Shown piece after piece: positions 8,116 through 15,929 of a stretch of 35,038 nucleotides of DNA; positions within the stretch are counted from its first letter, which is position 1, and every line of letters starts with the position of its first letter. The position numbers and the translations under genes were made by a program. The notes under the pieces are model-generated. The model searched no databases and had not been told where the DNA came from. It saw only the letters and a program-made list of their open reading frames with translations. Source of the DNA: an uncultured Clostridia bacterium (lineage in GTDB: Bacteria; Bacillota; Clostridia; TANB77; CAG-508); contig CANEDP010000017.1 of assembly GCA_947426305.1 (NCBI GenBank), positions 1-35,038 on the forward strand, written 5' to 3'.

Positions 8116-8511
8116 CTATCTTTCTTCTCGCTCTTTCTGTTTTGCTCCCCCACTTCTGGTTCTTTCGTCTTTATTTTGGATTCGTTCTTCATCTTTTGTA
8201 CGCTGTTTTTCTTGCATTTTGAATTGTTTTCCCACGAGAATCGTGCGGTTGATAATCTCTAAATTGCACCTGACACGTTCTTCAAAATTCTCTTTTTGCG
8301 ACTTCCTTCTTTTTTTATTACGCAATTTTTCAATTTTCTCTAATTCCTGTTTGTCAATCACACCAATAGCAATCAATTCATCTTCCAACGCGTCCAAATC
8401 TTCAATTTTCTTGATTTTTCGAATTTTCTTTTTGATTTCTTTTAGTTTTCTGATTTCATCGTTATCTTGTTTTAAGATTTTTGGCAATCTAAAAAATTTT
8501 TTCTTTTCCAT
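8116..8511 (-). CDS. Highly charged protein of unknown function
   Basis: This 131-residue protein is almost entirely Lys, Glu, Arg and Asp (MEKKKFFRLPKILKQDNDEI; LEKIEKLRNKKRRKSQKENF) with predicted helix or coiled coil throughout and a Lys/Arg/Glu-rich tail. No catalytic motif or membrane segment is visible, and I do not recognise a family. It lies 15 bases after the flavin reductase gene and 9 bases before the methyltransferase gene, so it is probably translated from the same mRNA. A nucleic-acid-associated role is possible from its basic content but unproven. Confidence 0.65.
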   Translation of the reverse strand: MEKKKFFRLPKILKQDNDEIRKLKEIKKKIRKIKKIEDLDALEDELIAIGVIDKQELEKIEKLRNKKRRKSQKENFEERVRCNLEIINRTILVGKQFKMQEKQRTKDEERIQNKDERTRSGGAKQKEREER

Positions 8512-8526
8512 TTTTCTCTCCCATTC

Positions 8527-9078
8527 CTACTTCATGCCACAACCCCTAACTCCCACTTCTCGGTTTCCTGCAAAATATTTTTTTCCCGCAAATGTCAAAA
8601 GATTAGCTTTTGCAAAATCTACTTGCTCCCTTTCATCTAAAATTCGCTCCTCACAATGCGTACAAACAACTTCTGCTACAAACATTTCATGAGACGCAAA
8701 TTTCTGAATGTCCACCACCTGGCATTCCAAATTAATCGGACATTCTTCAATATAAGGAACATTTATCTTACTACTTCTTTTTTTCGTCAAGCCACAAAAC
8801 TCAAATTTATTCACTTCTCTTCCTGACTTCGTCCCACAAAAATCCGCCACTTTTACCAATTTTTCATCTGGTAAATTAATCACGAATTCTTTCGTTTTCG
8901 TAATAATTTCATTTGAAAAACGAGAAGGTCGAATGGAAACATAAACGATCATTGGTTCAGAATTAATAATTCCGCTCCACCCAATTGTTGCAATATTGCT
9001 ATTTTGCATATCCCCCGAAGAAACAAGCACCACTGGACTTGGAGCTACTCCTAATTGATTTGGTAAATCGATTTTCAT
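8527..9078 (-). CDS. Flavin reductase-like FMN-binding split-barrel protein
   Basis: This 183-residue protein has the flavoredoxin/flavin reductase pattern: N-terminal PSPVVLVSSGD, NIATIGWSGIINSEPMIVYVSIRPSRFS, EFVINLP, and DFCGTKSGREVNKFEFCGL, followed by ECQVVDI and FVAEVV strands. Such proteins bind FMN and pass electrons in the cytoplasm. CxxC-type cysteines (VCTHCEERIL) near the C-terminus are unusual enough to note. The ribosome site is GGAGAG 7 bases upstream. Its gene follows the HD-domain gene by about 50 bases. Confidence 0.85.
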   Translation of the reverse strand: MKIDLPNQLGVAPSPVVLVSSGDMQNSNIATIGWSGIINSEPMIVYVSIRPSRFSNEIITKTKEFVINLPDEKLVKVADFCGTKSGREVNKFEFCGLTKKRSSKINVPYIEECPINLECQVVDIQKFASHEMFVAEVVCTHCEERILDEREQVDFAKANLLTFAGKKYFAGNREVGVRGCGMK

Positions 9079-9129
9079 ACTTTTCTCTCCTTTTACTTTT
9101 TTCTAATATTTTATGTACGCCAAAAAAGT

Positions 9130-10198
9130 TTATGCCAAATCAAAATCCAAATACGCATATTTCCTTGTTTTAAAAGCAAGTGCCTTATCAATATCCTGCT
9201 TTGCCTTCTTAGAAATTTGGCTCACTCTTACCGCTTGCCCCGAAACTTTCACCAAAGGGTCAATATAGCGAACTTTCACTTTTTCAATATTCACACAATA
9301 TTTCCCTTCCACTTTTTCATCACTTTCCTTAATTTCCTTCGCATTTCTCCAAATCTTAAAACATTCTACGATTTGATTTTCCCCACAATTCTCAATTTTC
9401 TCAATGATTTCTTTTTCAGAAAATTGGTACAAATCCTCCATTGTAATCAACTTTTTATCATATAATTTTCTCATCACATCTGCCAAAAACTGCATCGAAA
9501 ATTTCGTTTGATTTGAATTATACAAAGAAGATAACTGACTTGCCACCTCAACGAATTTTTCTGCCATTTTTATATCTCTAAAACCAATTTCTTCAATGCC
9601 TTGCTCGTTTGTCATAATCTCTAAATTTTGATAAACTTCTTCAATTTCTTTTGTCTTCCACAATTTCGCTACTATACCAAATCCGTCCATCAAAACCATC
9701 TGAAAACGTATATTCTAAACGGTCACTCGCAAGTTTCGGACGCTCATTATCTGCAATTGGATACTGATGATAATTGTCAACTTCTTCGACTTTAATTCCA
9801 TCTTCCTTCAACAAACACATAATTTCTTTTGACTCCGTAATCATTTTTGTCGTCAACTCTTCCGTCGATTCTTGACTCTCATAATCTCCATTCATAAAAT
9901 CAACTGTATGTTGAAAAACTGGTGTACTAATATCATGAAAAAGTCCAGCCAAAGTCTGCTTTTTATCCTTCGTAAAATGCCAAATAATAAGTGCCACTCC
10001 CACACTATGTTCCAACGTCGAATACCAATCCTGTTGATACATTTTCGAATAAAACGTCCCACAACTTCTACCAATTCCACCAAGCCTTTGCATGGCAGGT
10101 GTATTCACATAATTTTTCAAAAAATCTGGTATTTCTTCTGATAAAATATGAAAATATTCTTCTATTGGTTTTTCTAAATTTTCAAAATAATGGTACAT
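9130..10198 (-). CDS. HD-domain phosphohydrolase, two frames joined at a CGG codon
   Basis: The first frame has HD-superfamily metal residues H64, H88-D89 (GLFHDIS) and D159 (ASDRLEYTF), as in dGTPase-like phosphohydrolases. It reaches CGG at codon 172 (9685-9683) and would stop about 13 codons later. Skipping the C gives SDGFDG-GFGIVAKLWKTKEI and then a complete C-terminal domain ending at 9130, 355 residues in all. The C-terminal half has no start codon or ribosome site suited to separate translation. The substrate is unknown. It heads the cluster HD protein, flavin reductase, charged protein, RNA methyltransferase. Ribosome site: AGGAGAT. Only one in-frame CGG occurs in the gene, and it is the shift site. 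Confidence 0.8.
9683..9685 (-). other. CGG +1 frameshift site, HD-domain gene
   Basis: Zero frame reads GGA CGG ATT; the frame that continues the protein reads GGA (C) GGA TTT. Confidence 0.75.
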
Positions 10199-10338
10199 TT
10201 TTTATCTCCTACTTTTTGGCGAATTTTGTCGAACGTTTTTCCTTGCTTTATTAAAAATTCCGTAATATACTATTGACCCAAACAAGGAGAAGTCAGAGAG
10301 TGCGGTTGCCACCCCAACATAGATTGGAGGTGATGCCA

Positions 10339-10458
10339 ATGATGAATGAAATTTTACTTTTGAAATTGTGCTTATATTTTTCATACATACTACTATTTAC
10401 AACCATTATTGCATTTACCTTGATTATAATTTTAATTATAATCTTGTGTAAGTTATAA
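10339..10458 (+). CDS. Possible type I toxin, small hydrophobic peptide
   Basis: The 39-residue peptide begins MMNEILLLKLCLYFSYILLF, continues as one hydrophobic segment rich in Ile/Leu/Thr and ends LCKL. GGAGG lies 8 bases before the chosen ATG; an in-frame ATG 6 bases earlier is too close. A long leader containing a CCACCCCAAC-type stretch and a strong terminator immediately after the stop give a compact transcript. This resembles the holin-like/type I toxins of Firmicutes, whose mRNAs are paired by an antisense RNA. No antisense promoter was identified with confidence, so the call is tentative. It is isolated between two minus-strand operons. Confidence 0.45.
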   Translation: MMNEILLLKLCLYFSYILLFTTIIAFTLIIILIIILCKL

Positions 10459-10463
10459 AAATT

Positions 10464-10503
10464 GCCCCATCTCTGCTATGCTATCGGAAGATGGGGCTTT
10501 CTC
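10464..10503 (+). terminator. Terminator after the small hydrophobic peptide
   Basis: GCCCCATCT (10464-10472) pairs with AGATGGGGC (10489-10497), followed by TTTCTC. Confidence 0.8.
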
Positions 10504-10606
10504 ATCAAGTGGCAATCACAAAAGTGATTCTCCTTGTTTATTAATTAATTATAAACCATTTTTTGCCAAATGTCAATGATTTTCTTTCGACAAATTCACA
10601 AAAATT

Positions 10607-11629
10607 TTATCCACACATTTTCTCAATCAATTCTCGATACTGCTGTACAAGTCGATACAAACTTTTTTCTTGAATATATTCATTATCTTCATGTGCCGTA
10701 ACTGGTCCTGCGCCCAATATTAGGCAATTTTTCTTCAAAAAACTTGCCTCTGTAATAAAATTACAAGTCTTCTTCGAAATCGCTGATGGATTAAAAAACG
10801 CAGACAATCGGTTTAAGTTTTGCACATCAGCTCTATATTTCTCCTTCAAAACCTCTATTTCTTGCACAATTTTCTCTTCTGACTTTGTATCAATTGTTCT
10901 AAAATCAACCAAAAATTCACAAAAATCTGGAACTGAATTAATTGCACTTCCGCCTTGTATTTTGCCAATATTCATAGTTGTATATGGAATCTCAAAATTT
11001 GGATTTTGCTCTTTTTTTATATCTACTTCATAAAATTCCTGTAATTCATTCATGAAACCAATCGCGTCTCTAATCGCACTTTTTCCTTTATCTGGTGTGC
11101 TCGAGTGCGCCTTCATGCCTTTGAACGAAATCTCATATTCCATTAATCCTTTACTCCCAACCATACTTTCATTATTCGTCGGCTCGCCAAAAATCATAGT
11201 ATCTGGAAAGTCTTTTTCCTGTTTTATAACATCCTTTATCCCAGAAAATCCAATTTCTTCATCATAAGTAAAATATAATTTAATGCCTTTGCGTAATTTT
11301 CCAAAATCCACTTGTAGCACAGCCTCCATCATCGCAGCAATTCCACCTTTCATATCACACACGCCTAATCCATATAAGTTGCCATTGTTTTCTTGCATTT
11401 CAAACGGATTCGTTTTCCAATTATCACTCGCCTCAACGGTATCAGTATGACCTAAAAAACCCAAGTTATATTGATCTTTTATGCTCATGATCAAATATTT
11501 TCCTTTATAATCGGTACGAAATCCTTTTGCCTTTAGAATTTGCTCAATATAATTCATAATTTCTGCATTTTCTCTATCCTTTACTGTATTAAACCTCACC
11601 AAATTTCTCAATATATCTTTTACATTCAT
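10607..11629 (-). CDS. M20-family zinc peptidase/deacylase
   Basis: This 340-residue protein has the M20 (ArgE/DapE/CPG2) metal and catalytic residues: H61-x-D63 (GHTDTV), D92 (GVCDMKGG), E124-E125 (YDEEIGFSG), E149 (FGEPTN) and a late His in VTAHEDNEY. It also has the lid-domain motif KAHSSTPDKGKSAI. M20 enzymes hydrolyse peptide or N-acyl bonds with two zinc ions in the cytoplasm. Specificity cannot be set from sequence. It starts 3 bases after the CntK-like racemase gene, with its ribosome site GGAGGG inside the end of that gene, so the two are co-transcribed and may act on one substrate. No CGG codon was found. Confidence 0.88.
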   Translation of the reverse strand: MNVKDILRNLVRFNTVKDRENAEIMNYIEQILKAKGFRTDYKGKYLIMSIKDQYNLGFLGHTDTVEASDNWKTNPFEMQENNGNLYGLGVCDMKGGIAAMMEAVLQVDFGKLRKGIKLYFTYDEEIGFSGIKDVIKQEKDFPDTMIFGEPTNNESMVGSKGLMEYEISFKGMKAHSSTPDKGKSAIRDAIGFMNELQEFYEVDIKKEQNPNFEIPYTTMNIGKIQGGSAINSVPDFCEFLVDFRTIDTKSEEKIVQEIEVLKEKYRADVQNLNRLSAFFNPSAISKKTCNFITEASFLKKNCLILGAGPVTAHEDNEYIQEKSLYRLVQQYRELIEKMCG

Positions 11630-11632
11630 CTT

Positions 11633-12406
11633 TCATCCCTCCATTACTTTGCCTGATATTCTAGCATTTCGTAAATATTCCTGCTCTTTTTTCAGATTAA
11701 TCTCCATGCAAAATCCAGAAGGTTGCCAAATTTTTAAAAATTCAATTCCTTCCACATTATTTTTATCAATCGCAGTCGCCAAACTTCCACTGCCACAGGC
11801 GGTTTCGTAATATAAAGTATCAATTGTTTTTACCCAAATAATTGGATTTATTTTCGTTTTTTCGTTTTCTCTTTCCAATAAGATAATTCCCACCGCATTT
11901 TCCGGAGTATCAAACCTTTTCATAATTTCCTTCCATTCATTTTTGGCCTTATTTTCATTTTTTCTTAAATCTCGAATATACCCTTTTGAATTTTCTTCAT
12001 CAACTACAGCAAGCAAGATTCCATCCAATTTCACAAGATTAAACTCGTCCCTTTTTTCTATCATATCACTAATTTTTTGATTGATTTCTAAATCCACATA
12101 AACATCTTTTTGCTCATTTATTCCTCCTCTTATTTTTCCTTTATACCCCGAAACACTCAGCTCAATCTCTCCACTATTTCCTTTCAAATATTCCCAAATC
12201 GCGCACCTCGTCGCATTGACGCAAAATTCTCCGCCTGCCATTTGCAGTTTCTTTTCTTTTGGACTAATAAATCCAACTTGTTCAACATCTAAATTTTCCT
12301 TCAAAATTCTATCATTTATGGCTTTTTTCTGTTCCTTCGTATAATTTTGATCCGTCACAATAGCAGTTTTATTTCCGCCCGGATTCAATATCTTATAATT
12401 TTCCAT
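11633..12406 (-). CDS. DapF-fold racemase, CntK (histidine racemase)-like
   Basis: The 257-residue protein matches staphylococcal CntK from memory: ILNPGGNKTAIV, the identical block EQVGFI, GGEFCVNATRC with catalytic C62, LSVSGYKGK, and ETACGSGSLAT with the second catalytic Cys C204. The two-cysteine PLP-independent racemase mechanism is shared with diaminopimelate epimerase, but the first motif differs from classic DapF. CntK makes D-histidine for staphylopine metallophores; no nicotianamine synthase-like gene is in the window, so the pathway is unclear. I chose the ATG at 12406 over an upstream GTG because of ribosome-site spacing. The upstream region holds a leader peptide with three His codons and a terminator, which independently points to histidine. 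Confidence 0.78.
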   Translation of the reverse strand: MENYKILNPGGNKTAIVTDQNYTKEQKKAINDRILKENLDVEQVGFISPKEKKLQMAGGEFCVNATRCAIWEYLKGNSGEIELSVSGYKGKIRGGINEQKDVYVDLEINQKISDMIEKRDEFNLVKLDGILLAVVDEENSKGYIRDLRKNENKAKNEWKEIMKRFDTPENAVGIILLERENEKTKINPIIWVKTIDTLYYETACGSGSLATAIDKNNVEGIEFLKIWQPSGFCMEINLKKEQEYLRNARISGKVMEG

Positions 12407-12436
12407 TTCAATCACCCTTCCTTTACTTTTGATACG

Positions 12437-12484
12437 AAAAAAAGACTCTTTGTAAAAATTTTATTTCCTACAAATAGCCTTTTT
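12437..12484 (-). terminator. Attenuator-type terminator ahead of the CntK-like gene
   Basis: On the minus strand AAAAAGGCTATTTGTA (12484-12469) pairs with TACAAAGAGTCTTTTT (12454-12439), with one mismatch and one G-U pair, and runs into a U tract. It lies about 30 bases before the racemase start, inside the transcript that begins near 12620. Confidence 0.7.
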
Positions 12485-12501
12485 AATCTATCTAAAACTC
12501 T

Positions 12502-12570
12502 ATCGTAGGCACAGCACTTTTAGCCTGTACCTACGCATTTTTTTGAATACATAGTTACAAGCTCCTACGA
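12502..12570 (-). promoter_or_regulatory. Mutually exclusive leader RNA pairings
   Basis: Two CGTAGG segments, one inside the leader-peptide codons (12570-12564) and one at 12536-12530, can each pair with the same CCTACGA segment (12509-12503). A fourth GTAGG occurs in the attenuator's 5' side. This is the arrangement expected of leader-peptide attenuation; the pairing scheme itself is inferred. Confidence 0.5.
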
Positions 12571-12608
12571 TGATGATGCAATTGATTTAATAATATTTTG
12601 TCATTCAT
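12555..12608 (-). CDS. Leader peptide with three consecutive His codons
   Basis: A 17-codon ORF encodes MNDKILLNQLHHHRRSL, with AAAAGGAG 7 bases before the ATG. It begins about 12 bases after the predicted transcription start of the racemase operon. Consecutive His codons followed by alternative RNA hairpins and a terminator are the design of the his leader in enteric bacteria. Here the downstream gene is a CntK-like histidine racemase, so sensing of histidyl-tRNA supply is a plausible inference. Confidence 0.6.
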   Translation of the reverse strand: MNDKILLNQLHHHRRSL

Positions 12609-12626
12609 ACTTGACTCCTTTTCTTT

Positions 12627-12655
12627 ATGATACCATAATTTTTCTAATTTGTCAA
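12627..12655 (-). promoter_or_regulatory. Promoter of the leader/racemase/peptidase operon
   Basis: TTGACA (12655-12650), 17-base spacer, TATCAT (12632-12627). The start would lie near 12620, giving a very short 5' leader before the peptide's ribosome site. Confidence 0.75.
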
Positions 12656-12783
12656 ATACTTCCACAACTTCTGTCAAAATTAATTTTTTTTTAATTTTTT
12701 GTAACACTCTTCTTTCTGCACTCATATTATGCAACATACAGATCAATTTCTACATAGAAAATTTTTTTAAGGAGGTAAATTTT

Positions 12784-12903
12784 ATGTTTGATAATGGAAA
12801 TTGTGGTTGCAACAACAATAATAATTGTATCTGGTTGATACTTATTATTCTTGTATTATTTTGCTGTTGTGGAAATAACAATGGTGGGTGTTGCAACGGA
12901 TAA
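12784..12903 (+). CDS. YjcZ-like Cys/Asn/Gly-rich small protein
   Basis: This 39-residue protein has an Asn/Cys-rich head (MFDNGNCGCNNNNNC), a hydrophobic centre (IWLILIILVLF) and a Cys/Gly/Asn tail (CCCGNNNGGCCNG). It resembles the small YjcZ-type sporulation proteins of Bacillus and Clostridia, some of which are found in spores. The ribosome site AAGGAGG is 7 bases upstream. Its stop codon begins one arm of a long inverted repeat. Spore association is inferred from resemblance. Confidence 0.65.
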   Translation: MFDNGNCGCNNNNNCIWLILIILVLFCCCGNNNGGCCNG

Positions 12904-13004
12904 GGAGCTGTAAAAAAGCTAAAATATTGCGTGAGAAATTTTGGGAAATACCCAAAATTTCGCTCGCTCTTCTTTAAGAATATAGCCTTTTTTACAGCTC
13001 CTTA
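12901..13004. repeat. Long nested inverted repeat between the YjcZ-like gene and rnr
   Basis: The outer arms TAAGGAGCTGTAAAAAAG (12901-12918) and their complement (12984-13004) differ by one inserted base. An inner 11-base perfect stem, GAAATTTTGGG (12935-12945) with CCCAAAATTTC (12951-12961), lies between them. Both stop codons fall within the outer arms. It probably acts as a bidirectional terminator. Confidence 0.75.
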
Positions 13005-14984
13005 TTCATTTCTTCTTCACATTCCTCTAGCAACTCAAAACTAATTCTTCTTAACTGTTTACTTGCTTCAATTACACGAATTTTAACAGTATCCCCCATT
13101 TTGAAAACACGATTTGTATGTTCGCCAATTAGTTGTTTTCGGTCTTCATCATACATATAATATTCCTCTCCCATATTTTCAAATCGAATCAAGCCCTCCA
13201 CTGTATTTTCCAATTCCGCAAACATACCAAATGACGTGATAGAAGAAACCATCGCCTCATATTCTTCTCCGATTTTATCTTCCATAAATTCGGCTTTTTT
13301 GATACTTTCAGCTTCTCTTTCAGCCTTTGTTGCCACTTGTTCACATTCGGAAGAACTTTTTGCATATTTTTCGCTATCCGCTTCAAACTCTGTTTTCAAC
13401 TCATCGTTTGCTTCCCAATATTCTGAAATCATTCTATGAATAAATAAATCGGGATATCTTCGAATCGGAGAGGTAAAATGGCAATAAAATTTGCTAGCAA
13501 TGCCAAAATGACCTTTGTTTTCATGCTCGTACCTCGCCAATTTCAAAGTTCTTAAAATTAAATTGGAAACGACTTTTTCTTCTGGTTTGCCGTTTTACTT
13601 CTTCCAAAACTTTCGCAAATTCCGTTGGATGAACCTTATCTTGATTGATATGAATTTTATACCCAAAATTCCACAAAAACTGATTTAGTTCTTTCACTTT
13701 GTCCAAATCTGGCTCTTCATGAACACGATAAATAAACGGAATATTCAACCAATAAAACTTTTCTGCAACACTTTCATTAGCAGTTAGCATAAATTGTTCG
13801 ATAATTTCATTGGCAAAAGTTGTCTCATATTTTTTCACATCAATACATTTTCCATTTTCGTCCAAAACAATTTTGCTTTCTGGAATATCCAAATTCAAAT
13901 ACCCAGCCTTCACACGCCTATTTTTCAAGATATGTGCCAATTCTTCCATTAATTTGAAATCTGGAATATAGGCTTCATATTTTTTAACGATTTTCTCATC
14001 TGAATTCGTAATGATTTTATTGACATCTGTATAACTCATTCGCTCTGTTACACGAATGATTGACTTGTAAACATCTGAGGCAACTACTTTTCCATTCGAG
14101 TCAATTTCCATTAAACAGGAAAGTGCCAAACGGTCTTGCCCAGCATTTAAACTGCAAATTCCATTGGAAAGTTCAACTGGAAGCATGGGAATGACACGAT
14201 CAAATAAATACACGCTTGTTCCTCGAAAAATCGCTTCACGGTCCAAATTCGAACCTTTTTTTACGTAATGACTTACATCTGCAATGTGTACGTCCAATAA
14301 ATAATGTCCGTTGTCCGCTTTTCCGACCCAAACAGCATCGTCTAAATCTTTGGCATCTTCGCCATCGATTGTGAAAATATGCATATTTTCCTTTTGGCGT
14401 AAATCAATTCTCTTTTTTTCATGGTTGATTTTCAAGTCTTCTTCCGTAATTTGCTGTGAAATTGATCTTGCTTCTTTCAAAACACCATCTGGAAACTCGT
14501 TTGGCAAGTCAAATTCTTTGATAACGGACAATAAATCAATTCCTGCTTGATTGCTATTCCCTAAAACTTCTTCAATTTCACCTTCTGCGTTTTTGCCTTT
14601 TTCAGGATATTTGGTGATTTTGACAACAACTTTGTCGTTATTTTTGGCTTTTTTGCAATGATTTTTGGAAATGAAAATATCGGTTCCTAATTTTTTGTCG
14701 TCTGGCACAACAAATCCAAAATTTTTGTTTTTTTGAAACGTACCAACTACAGTTTCTTTATCACGTCTCAAGACTTTAACGATTTTGGCTTCTGCTCTTT
14801 TATCTTCTACCTTTTCGGTTAGCATTTTAATTTCGACTGTGTCGCCGTTTAGGGCGTTTCCTACAAATTTGGAAGGAATGAAGATGTCTTCTTTTGACTT
14901 GTCCTCAAATTCGACAAAGCCAAAACCTTTTTGGTTGGCTCTAAAAATTCCTGTGATTGTTTCGATTTTTTTCTTTTTACTCAT
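12992..14984 (-). CDS. rnr: Ribonuclease R, two frames joined at a CGG codon
   Basis: The first frame has N-terminal cold-shock domains (GIFRANQKGFGFVEFED), then the RNB catalytic domain: FTIDGEDAKDLDDAVWV with the metal-binding Asp cluster, and VHIADVSHYV. At CGG, codon 465 (13592-13590), the zero frame would end 25 codons later. Skipping the C gives LEEVK-GKPEEKVVSNLILRT, matching the conserved KGKPEE motif, and continues through HFTSPIRRYPDL and a C-terminal S1 domain to the stop at 12992. The joined length is 663 residues, slightly short for the family because the basic tail is reduced. RNase R degrades structured RNA 3' to 5' and works with SmpB-tmRNA. The ribosome site is AAAGGAGAAAC. 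Confidence 0.88.
13590..13592 (-). other. CGG +1 frameshift site, rnr
   Basis: Zero frame AAA CGG CAA; restored frame AAA (C) GGC AAA, giving the conserved KGKPEE. Confidence 0.85.
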
Positions 14985-15104
14985 GTTTCTCCTTTAATTT
15001 GGCAGGTTAAAACCATGCCTCTATCATTTTGTTTAATATATCATATTTTATGCAGGATTTCAAGAGAAAACAAATTGCTTTTTGTAATAAGTAATTTTGA
15101 AAGG

Positions 15105-15133
15105 TTGCATTCTTATAGAAAGTATGATATACT
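15105..15133 (+). promoter_or_regulatory. Promoter of the orphan ORF at 15194
   Basis: TTGCAT (15105-15110), 17-base spacer, extended -10 TGaTATACT (15125-15133). Confidence 0.75.
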
Positions 15134-15193
15134 TTATTTAATACTTTTTGTAACTATTGTTTTGAACTTTTTATCTTTAAGGAGGGATAACTT

Positions 15194-15721
15194 ATGTTTA
15201 AAAGGAAAACAGTCATTGACGTACTAGAAAAACACAGCATTACATTTTCCGATGAAGTTTTTCCTAAGATTTACAGGAAATTTCATCGGGAAAAATGCAA
15301 ATCAAAAGTAAAAAGCATCAATTATAAGGAACTATGTCAACTTCGATATAAGAACCCTAATAATTGGCTTCACATTATTCAAGAAGACATTTATAAGGAT
15401 TCTATTGATTCTTACTGGGAAATGGACCCTTTTAAAAATGCTGTTATTATTGTAACGGCAAATCATTGCTTATTTGGTATTTTTTATCATACCGTTAGAA
15501 TTTTCACCTACAAACCAGCCACATCATATGATATTATACCTCTACGGAACTTTTCCTCTCTAAAGATTTTTTTAGAAGCTAATTCTAATTCATTTTACAT
15601 ATATCAATACAATGAAAATTCTGGCAAAAGTTCTTTAGTAACACAGTTTGAAAATGTGGATAGCAATGATGAAATTATATGTGTTTCAAAATATTATCCT
15701 TACATTGTTTTGAAATATTAA
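15194..15721 (+). CDS. Orphan protein of unknown function with sense CGG codons
   Basis: This 175-residue protein (MFKRKTVIDVLEKHSITFSD) has no signal peptide, membrane segment or motif I recognise. It looks soluble, alpha/beta, with many aromatic residues (NAVIIVTANHCLFGIFYHTV; NSFYIYQYNENSGKSS). It has a good promoter, the strong ribosome site AGGAGGG and its own terminator, so it is built for independent expression. It contains two in-frame CGG codons (15287-15289 and 15545-15547). If CGG caused a +1 shift here, the product would end after about 40 residues; the long frame instead reads on normally. That sets it with the surface gene and the nitrilase remnant as likely recent arrivals, or as counterexamples to the CGG rule. 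Confidence 0.7.
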   Translation: MFKRKTVIDVLEKHSITFSDEVFPKIYRKFHREKCKSKVKSINYKELCQLRYKNPNNWLHIIQEDIYKDSIDSYWEMDPFKNAVIIVTANHCLFGIFYHTVRIFTYKPATSYDIIPLRNFSSLKIFLEANSNSFYIYQYNENSGKSSLVTQFENVDSNDEIICVSKYYPYIVLKY

Positions 15722-15750
15722 CTGCTGATATGACTAATATTCTTTTTCAA

Positions 15751-15795
15751 GGATACCAAAAAGTTCTTGCTTTTTGGTATCCTATTTCTATTTTT
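15751..15795 (+). terminator. Terminator after the orphan ORF
   Basis: GGATACCAAAAAG and CTTTTTGGTATCC form a perfect 13-base stem with a 6-base loop, followed by a T-rich run. Confidence 0.9.
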
Positions 15796-15929
15796 TTAAT
15801 AGGCTTGCTTATTAAAAACTTTTTTATTTCTCACTTTTAAAATAAAATGCACTTTCTCAATGCTGAGTACAAAAAAGCCATCATACTAGACTACTTTCTA
15901 ATACAATGACTTTTCTTTTCATAATTCAA

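Noticed and set aside
10202..10384. 60-codon minus-strand ORF overlapping the small hydrophobic peptide region
   Set aside because: It lacks a ribosome site and recognisable sequence, and mainly mirrors the opposite-strand leader.
12502..12545. Plus-strand intrinsic terminator (hairpin followed by seven T)
   Set aside because: No plus-strand gene precedes it. The same hairpin fits the minus-strand leader, where it serves as one of the alternative pairings.
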